Below, piece by piece: positions 59,766 to 64,000 of a stretch of 64,000 nucleotides of DNA. This DNA comes from CAYFTL01 sp964346145 (GTDB taxonomy: Bacteria > Bacillota > Clostridia > Christensenellales > Aristaeellaceae): positions 10,221 through 74,220 of the forward strand of contig CAYFTL010000007.1 of NCBI GenBank assembly GCA_964346145.1. Direction: 5' to 3'. The notes below the pieces were generated by a model, which was given only the letters and a program-made list of their open reading frames with translations, did not search any database and was not told the DNA's origin. Position 1 is the first letter of the stretch. The number at the start of each line of letters is the position of its first letter. The position numbers were made by a program, and so were the translations under genes.

Positions 59766-62700
59766 TTGACTTTGGTTCGGCGCGTGTTTATTGAAAAGAA
59801 AGCAGGCTTTGACATTCCCGCTCAAAACTTGCTCAACGACCTTCGCGAAACTTTAGGCATCACCCAACTCAAACGGGTGCGCATCTTCAATCGGTACGAT
59901 GTTTCCAACTTGAGCGACCAACAGTTTGACCAAGCCGTTTTCTCGGTTTTTTCCGAGCCCAACTGCGATCATGTCTATTTGGAACAAATGCCCGAGTGCG
60001 AAGGGACCTTGTTCGCCGTAGAACCGCTGCCCGGCCAGTTTGACCAGCGCGCCGATTCGGCCGCCCAGTGCATCCAGCTTTTCACCCAAGGTGAGCGCCC
60101 TGCAGTGCGCACGGCCTCCGTCTATGTGCTGGAAGGCAGCTTGAGCAGCGATCTCGTTGACCGCATCAAAACCTATCTGATCAACCCTGTGGAATCCAGG
60201 GAGGCCGACCTCTTAAAACCCGAAACCTTAGAAATGGCTTTCGAGATGCCGACCGATGTGGCCACCGTCGCCGGCTTTACCACCTTGGATTTTAGCGCCG
60301 TATCCGAAATGGTGAAGGAGCTGGGCATGGCCATGACCGCCAGCGACCTGCAATTTTGTCAGGCCTATTTTCGCGACGAGGAAAAGCGCGATCCCACGTT
60401 GACCGAACTGCGCGCGATAGACACCTATTGGTCCGACCATTGCCGCCACACCACCTTTTTGACCTCGCTGGACAAAATTTCCTTTGATACCGATCCCATC
60501 CTGTCTCCGGTCGTGCAAGCATACGCCGACTACATGGACTGTAGGGATAAGCTTTATGTAAACCGCCAACGCCCGGTCACCCTAATGGACCTGGCCGTCA
60601 TCGGTATGAAAGAAATGCGCCGCCGCGGCAAGCTGGCCGATCTGGATCAATCCGAAGAAATCAACGCCTGTTCCATCATCGTCAACGCGGTGGTGGACGG
60701 TGACGAGCAAGAGTGGCTCATACAATTCAAAAATGAAACCCACAACCATCCCACGGAAATCGAACCCTTTGGCGGCGCTGCGACCTGTTTGGGTGGCGCG
60801 ATCCGCGATCCCCTTTCTGGGCGCGCCTACGTTTATCAAGGCATGCGCATTACTGGCGCAGCTGATCCCCGCGCGCCCATCGAAGAAACGCTGCCCGGCA
60901 AACTGCCCCAACGCAAACTCACCCGCACCGCTGCCGAAGGATTTTCCTCCTACGGCAACCAAATCGGCTTGGCCGCCGGCAAAATTCAGGAGATTTACCA
61001 TCCGGGCTATGTGGCCAAGCGCCTGGAAACCGGTGCGGTTATCGCCGCGGTTCCCCGGGAAAACGTGGTGCGCGAAGTGCCCACCCCCGGCGATGTGGTC
61101 ATCCTCCTTGGCGGACGTACAGGGCGCGACGGCCTAGGCGGAGCCACCGGCTCCTCCAAGGCGCATACCGAAGAATCCTTGACCACCGCAGGCGCAGAGG
61201 TGCAAAAGGGCAATCCGCCCACCGAGCGCCATCTGCAGCGCTTGTTCCGCAACGAAAAATTCTCCCGCATGATCAAGCGATGTAACGACTTTGGCGCAGG
61301 CGGTGTCAGCGTTGCCATCGGCGAGCTGGCCGATGGGCTAATCATCAACCTAGACGCGGTGCCTAAAAAATATGAAGGCCTGGACGGCACCGAGCTGGCC
61401 ATCTCCGAATCTCAAGAGCGCATGGCCTGTGTCATTGCGCCTGAGGATCAACAGCGCTTCATCGAAATGGCCCAGCTTGAAAACCTGGAGGCCACCCCCG
61501 TGGCTGTGGTTACCGAAGATCCACGCCTCAAAATGACTTGGCGTGGCAAAACTATCGTGGATTTGTCCCGCGCTTTCTTGGACACCAACGGCATCACCCA
61601 GCACGCCACCGCCCACATTGTCTCCCCTGATTTGAACCGCAACTTCTTCAATCAGCCCACGCAGGTGCTACAGGACAGCACCTCCTTCAAGGAAGCGTGG
61701 CTGAACAATTTAAGCGATTTGAACGTGTGCAGCCAAAAGGGGCTTGTCGAACAATTCGACGCTTCGGTGGGCGCTGCAACCGTGCTGGCCCCCTTCGGCG
61801 GCAAAACCCGTCTGACGCCCAACGAGGCTATGGTATCCAAGATACCGGTGATGGGCGAAACCCATTTTTGCACCATCATGAGCCACGGCTTTGACCCCTT
61901 CCTGTCCACCTGGTCGCCCTTCCACGGCGCTGTATATGCCGTCGTACATTCCATGGCCAAGATTGCCGCGGTGGGCGGCGATGTGAGCAAAGCCCGCCTC
62001 ACCTTCCAAGAATTCTTTGAGCGCTTGGGCGACGACCCCATCCGTTGGGGCAAACCGCTGGCCGCTCTGCTCGGTGCCTTGAGCGCCCAATTGGGCATGG
62101 GAGTTGCTTCCATCGGCGGCAAGGACTCCATGTCGGGTTCCTTTGGCAACATCGATGTGCCTCCTACGCTGATCTCTTTCGCCGTAGGCTACGGCGATGC
62201 GCGCACCATCATTTCGCCCGAACTCAAACAGTCCGGCCACAACCTGGCGCTCATCGAAGTCGCGCGCAATGAACACGAAATGCCTGACTTTGACGCGCTG
62301 ATGCGCAAGTATGCCATGTTGCACAAGTGGATCGGTCAAAAGAAAGTGGTCACAGCCTCCACCGTCGGCCACGGCGGCGCGGCAGCAACCCTGAGCAAAA
62401 TGGCCTTCGGCAACAACATCGGCATCAAACTTAACGACATCAGCGCCAAGGCGTTGTTCTCCCCCAACTACGGTGCCATTGTGCTGGAGCTTGCGGACGG
62501 CGTCGAAGCTTTGGAGGGCACACGCAGCATTGGCCGCACCGTTTCTACCCCCGAAGTTCGCTGGGAAGACACCGTCATCACCTTAACTGAAGCTATAAAT
62601 GCATGGCAATCACCCCTAAACAACGTATTCCCCACCGAGGCGCGCACTCCAGCACCCGCCGCTGAGTTCAAGCCCTATCGTGCCGAGCAGCGCATAGCGC

Positions 62701-63524
62701 CCAAGGTTAAGCTTGCACGCCCGCAGGTCATGATCCCGGTATTCCCAGGCACCAACTGCGAGTACGATACTCAAAAGGCCTTTGAGCGCGCCGGTGCCCG
62801 CGTACAAACCGTGCTGGTGCGCAACCTAACCCCTCAAGCCATCGAAGAATCTGTGGAGCGCATCGTCAACCTGATCCACTCCAGCCAGATTATAGCCTTC
62901 CCCGGCGGTTTTTCCGGCGGAGATGAACCTGATGGCAGCGCAAAGTTCATCGTCTCCACCTTCCGCAACCCACGCATAGCGGAGGCGGTGGAAGATTTGC
63001 TGCAAAATCGGGATGGGCTGATTCTGGGCATTTGCAACGGCTTCCAAGCGCTGGTTAAGCTGGGCCTGCTGCCCTACGGCCATATCAAGCCTCAACTGGA
63101 CGCAGGCGACCCCACCTTGACCTTCAACGATATGGCGCGCCACGTGGCCACCACGGTAAACACCGTGGTAACTTCCAACTTGTCCCCATGGATGATGTAT
63201 AATGAGCCCGGCGCCGTGCATGCCATCCCGGTAAGCCACGGCGAAGGCCGCTTTGTGGCCAGCGATCAAATGGTTCAACAGCTGCTGAGCGCAGGCCAAA
63301 TCGCCACTCAGTACGCCGGCCCAAATGGAAAGCCCGCCACAACGGCTCCTTACAATCCCAACGGCTCCATATGGGCGATCGAAGGCATCACCAGCCCCGA
63401 CGGGCGCATCCTGGGCAAAATGGGCCACAGCGAGCGCATTGTAGATTCCAACATCTCTATCAATATCTCCGGAACCAAAAGCCAACTGCTGTTTGAGGCC
63501 GGCGTAGGCTATTTCACCAAATAG
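59766..63524 (+). CDS. purL: Phosphoribosylformylglycinamidine synthase, single-chain type
   Basis: A 1252-residue fused FGAM synthase (step 4 of purine synthesis), with the N-terminal PurS-like part, two PurM-like synthase halves, and a C-terminal glutamine amidotransferase. Marks are YWSDHCRHTTFLT, FKNETHNHPTEIEPFGGAATCLGG, GGVSVAIGELADG, SIGGKDSMSGSF, and the amidotransferase VFPGTNCEYDTQKAFERAGA, FPGGFSGGDEP and GICNGFQALVKLGLLP with catalytic cysteine. Many Firmicutes instead have split PurSQL. It seems to start with TTG at 59766 behind AGGAG. It stands alone with a terminator. Confidence 0.97.
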   Translation: MTLVRRVFIEKKAGFDIPAQNLLNDLRETLGITQLKRVRIFNRYDVSNLSDQQFDQAVFSVFSEPNCDHVYLEQMPECEGTLFAVEPLPGQFDQRADSAAQCIQLFTQGERPAVRTASVYVLEGSLSSDLVDRIKTYLINPVESREADLLKPETLEMAFEMPTDVATVAGFTTLDFSAVSEMVKELGMAMTASDLQFCQAYFRDEEKRDPTLTELRAIDTYWSDHCRHTTFLTSLDKISFDTDPILSPVVQAYADYMDCRDKLYVNRQRPVTLMDLAVIGMKEMRRRGKLADLDQSEEINACSIIVNAVVDGDEQEWLIQFKNETHNHPTEIEPFGGAATCLGGAIRDPLSGRAYVYQGMRITGAADPRAPIEETLPGKLPQRKLTRTAAEGFSSYGNQIGLAAGKIQEIYHPGYVAKRLETGAVIAAVPRENVVREVPTPGDVVILLGGRTGRDGLGGATGSSKAHTEESLTTAGAEVQKGNPPTERHLQRLFRNEKFSRMIKRCNDFGAGGVSVAIGELADGLIINLDAVPKKYEGLDGTELAISESQERMACVIAPEDQQRFIEMAQLENLEATPVAVVTEDPRLKMTWRGKTIVDLSRAFLDTNGITQHATAHIVSPDLNRNFFNQPTQVLQDSTSFKEAWLNNLSDLNVCSQKGLVEQFDASVGAATVLAPFGGKTRLTPNEAMVSKIPVMGETHFCTIMSHGFDPFLSTWSPFHGAVYAVVHSMAKIAAVGGDVSKARLTFQEFFERLGDDPIRWGKPLAALLGALSAQLGMGVASIGGKDSMSGSFGNIDVPPTLISFAVGYGDARTIISPELKQSGHNLALIEVARNEHEMPDFDALMRKYAMLHKWIGQKKVVTASTVGHGGAAATLSKMAFGNNIGIKLNDISAKALFSPNYGAIVLELADGVEALEGTRSIGRTVSTPEVRWEDTVITLTEAINAWQSPLNNVFPTEARTPAPAAEFKPYRAEQRIAPKVKLARPQVMIPVFPGTNCEYDTQKAFERAGARVQTVLVRNLTPQAIEESVERIVNLIHSSQIIAFPGGFSGGDEPDGSAKFIVSTFRNPRIAEAVEDLLQNRDGLILGICNGFQALVKLGLLPYGHIKPQLDAGDPTLTFNDMARHVATTVNTVVTSNLSPWMMYNEPGAVHAIPVSHGEGRFVASDQMVQQLLSAGQIATQYAGPNGKPATTAPYNPNGSIWAIEGITSPDGRILGKMGHSERIVDSNISINISGTKSQLLFEAGVGYFTK

Positions 63525-63543
63525 TTCTCATGGTTTCCCTTTG

Positions 63544-63573
63544 CCGATCCCGCTTGGAATTAGGCGGGATCGG
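63544..63573 (+). terminator. Terminator after purL
   Basis: A 10-base stem (63544-63553 with 63564-63573), 10-base loop, then a T-rich tail. Confidence 0.8.
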
Positions 63574-63719
63574 TTCTTGTTATCGCTCCATCAATCAATT
63601 TTCTCGCGAGTTTTTTGTGCCCATATCGCATAAATTACTTGCAAAACCTTTCAGATGGTGGTAGAATGAATATTGCTTTGATGCGATTAGCTCGCTTAAG
63701 CAAAGGAGGTGTGTAAATC

Positions 63720-63911
63720 ATGGGCAAATATTGCGAAGTATGCCAAAAAGGCACCCTGTCCGGCAACAATGTTAGCCACTCCAAACGCAGAACTCGCCGC
63801 GTTTGGGCTCCCAATACGCAAAAGGTTCGAGTCATCGTCAACGGCACTCCAGCCCGCATGTCCGTATGCACCCGTTGCTTGCGTAGTGGTAAAGTAGAAC
63901 GTGCCATCTAA
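63720..63911 (+). CDS. rpmB: 50S ribosomal protein L28
   Basis: A 63-residue L28 of the zinc-binding type: MGKYCEVCQKGTLSGNNVSH near the N terminus and SVCTRCLRSGKVERAI at the end provide two CxxC pairs. SKRRTRRVWAPNTQKVRV is the rRNA-binding stretch. ATG 63720 follows AAAGGAGG. A weak hairpin with a T run (about 63939-63961) follows. Confidence 0.97.
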   Translation: MGKYCEVCQKGTLSGNNVSHSKRRTRRVWAPNTQKVRVIVNGTPARMSVCTRCLRSGKVERAI

Positions 63912-64000
63912 TTTAAAAGAAAATAGACAGCAAATAAACGCAGCTTTGGCCGCGTTTTTTTGTTATCTATCTTTTTGCTTAAAGAACCGATTCCCTGCGC

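Noticed and set aside
59853..62372. Several long minus-strand frames
   Set aside because: All are antisense to purL, whose strong third-position bias opens mirror frames.

Overview
The window looks like a chromosomal segment of a Gram-positive-type anaerobe of the class Clostridia. The grounds are a T-box leader before valS, a GlpP antiterminator, a zinc-type L28, a CD1871A-like mini-protein beside a NapH-like ferredoxin, strong GGAGG ribosome sites and sigma-A promoters. A Christensenellales-like gut or plant-polysaccharide fermenter is my guess; the sequence does not prove it. I see no rRNA, tRNA, CRISPR array, transposase or phage genes. Most genes lie on the minus strand. One 10-base N run sits at 21552-21561.

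Layout: 1-1813, 5' part of secA (minus); 2025-3938, glpP and a divergent CDF metal exporter; 4190-5861, a small membrane protein and a GH130 mannoside phosphorylase; 5940-9117, an unknown membrane protein, an Eis-like acetyltransferase and rmuC; 9257-13540, an L-arabinose operon (GH127, ribulokinase, araD); 13731-17297, a zinc-ribbon protein, NapH-like ferredoxin, mini CXXC protein, glycosyltransferase and CrtO-like acyltransferase; 17563-21120, a polar amino-acid ABC transporter with an M20 peptidase.

21477-29344 holds the centrepiece: a 12-gene bacterial microcompartment (BMC) operon. It has a class II fuculose/rhamnulose-phosphate aldolase, HbpS/PduO-C protein, PduP-type aldehyde dehydrogenase, zinc-type alcohol dehydrogenase, four BMC-H-size shell proteins, PduL, a EutN-type vertex protein, a PduT-like trimer and a DeoR regulator. 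No diol dehydratase or glycyl-radical enzyme is encoded in it. The likely chemistry is splitting of a deoxysugar phosphate to lactaldehyde inside the shell, then disproportionation to 1,2-propanediol and lactyl phosphate/lactate.

29602-36819 carries a HAD phosphatase, ferritin, HtrA protease, membrane MutS-like ATPase, ExoIII, a GNAT and an AraC regulator. 37233-46105 is a rhamnoside (probably pectin rhamnogalacturonan) uptake and hydrolysis operon: two permeases, a binding protein, a GH106-like gene broken by an amber codon, and a GH78 alpha-L-rhamnosidase. It could feed L-rhamnose to the BMC. 46426-50785 has an inositol monophosphatase-family enzyme, a tandem acetyltransferase duplication, galM and a TSCPD protein. 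50850-63911 is housekeeping: Eis-like protein, rsmI, rsmH, folC, T-box-controlled valS, pgsA, dUTPase, purL and rpmB.
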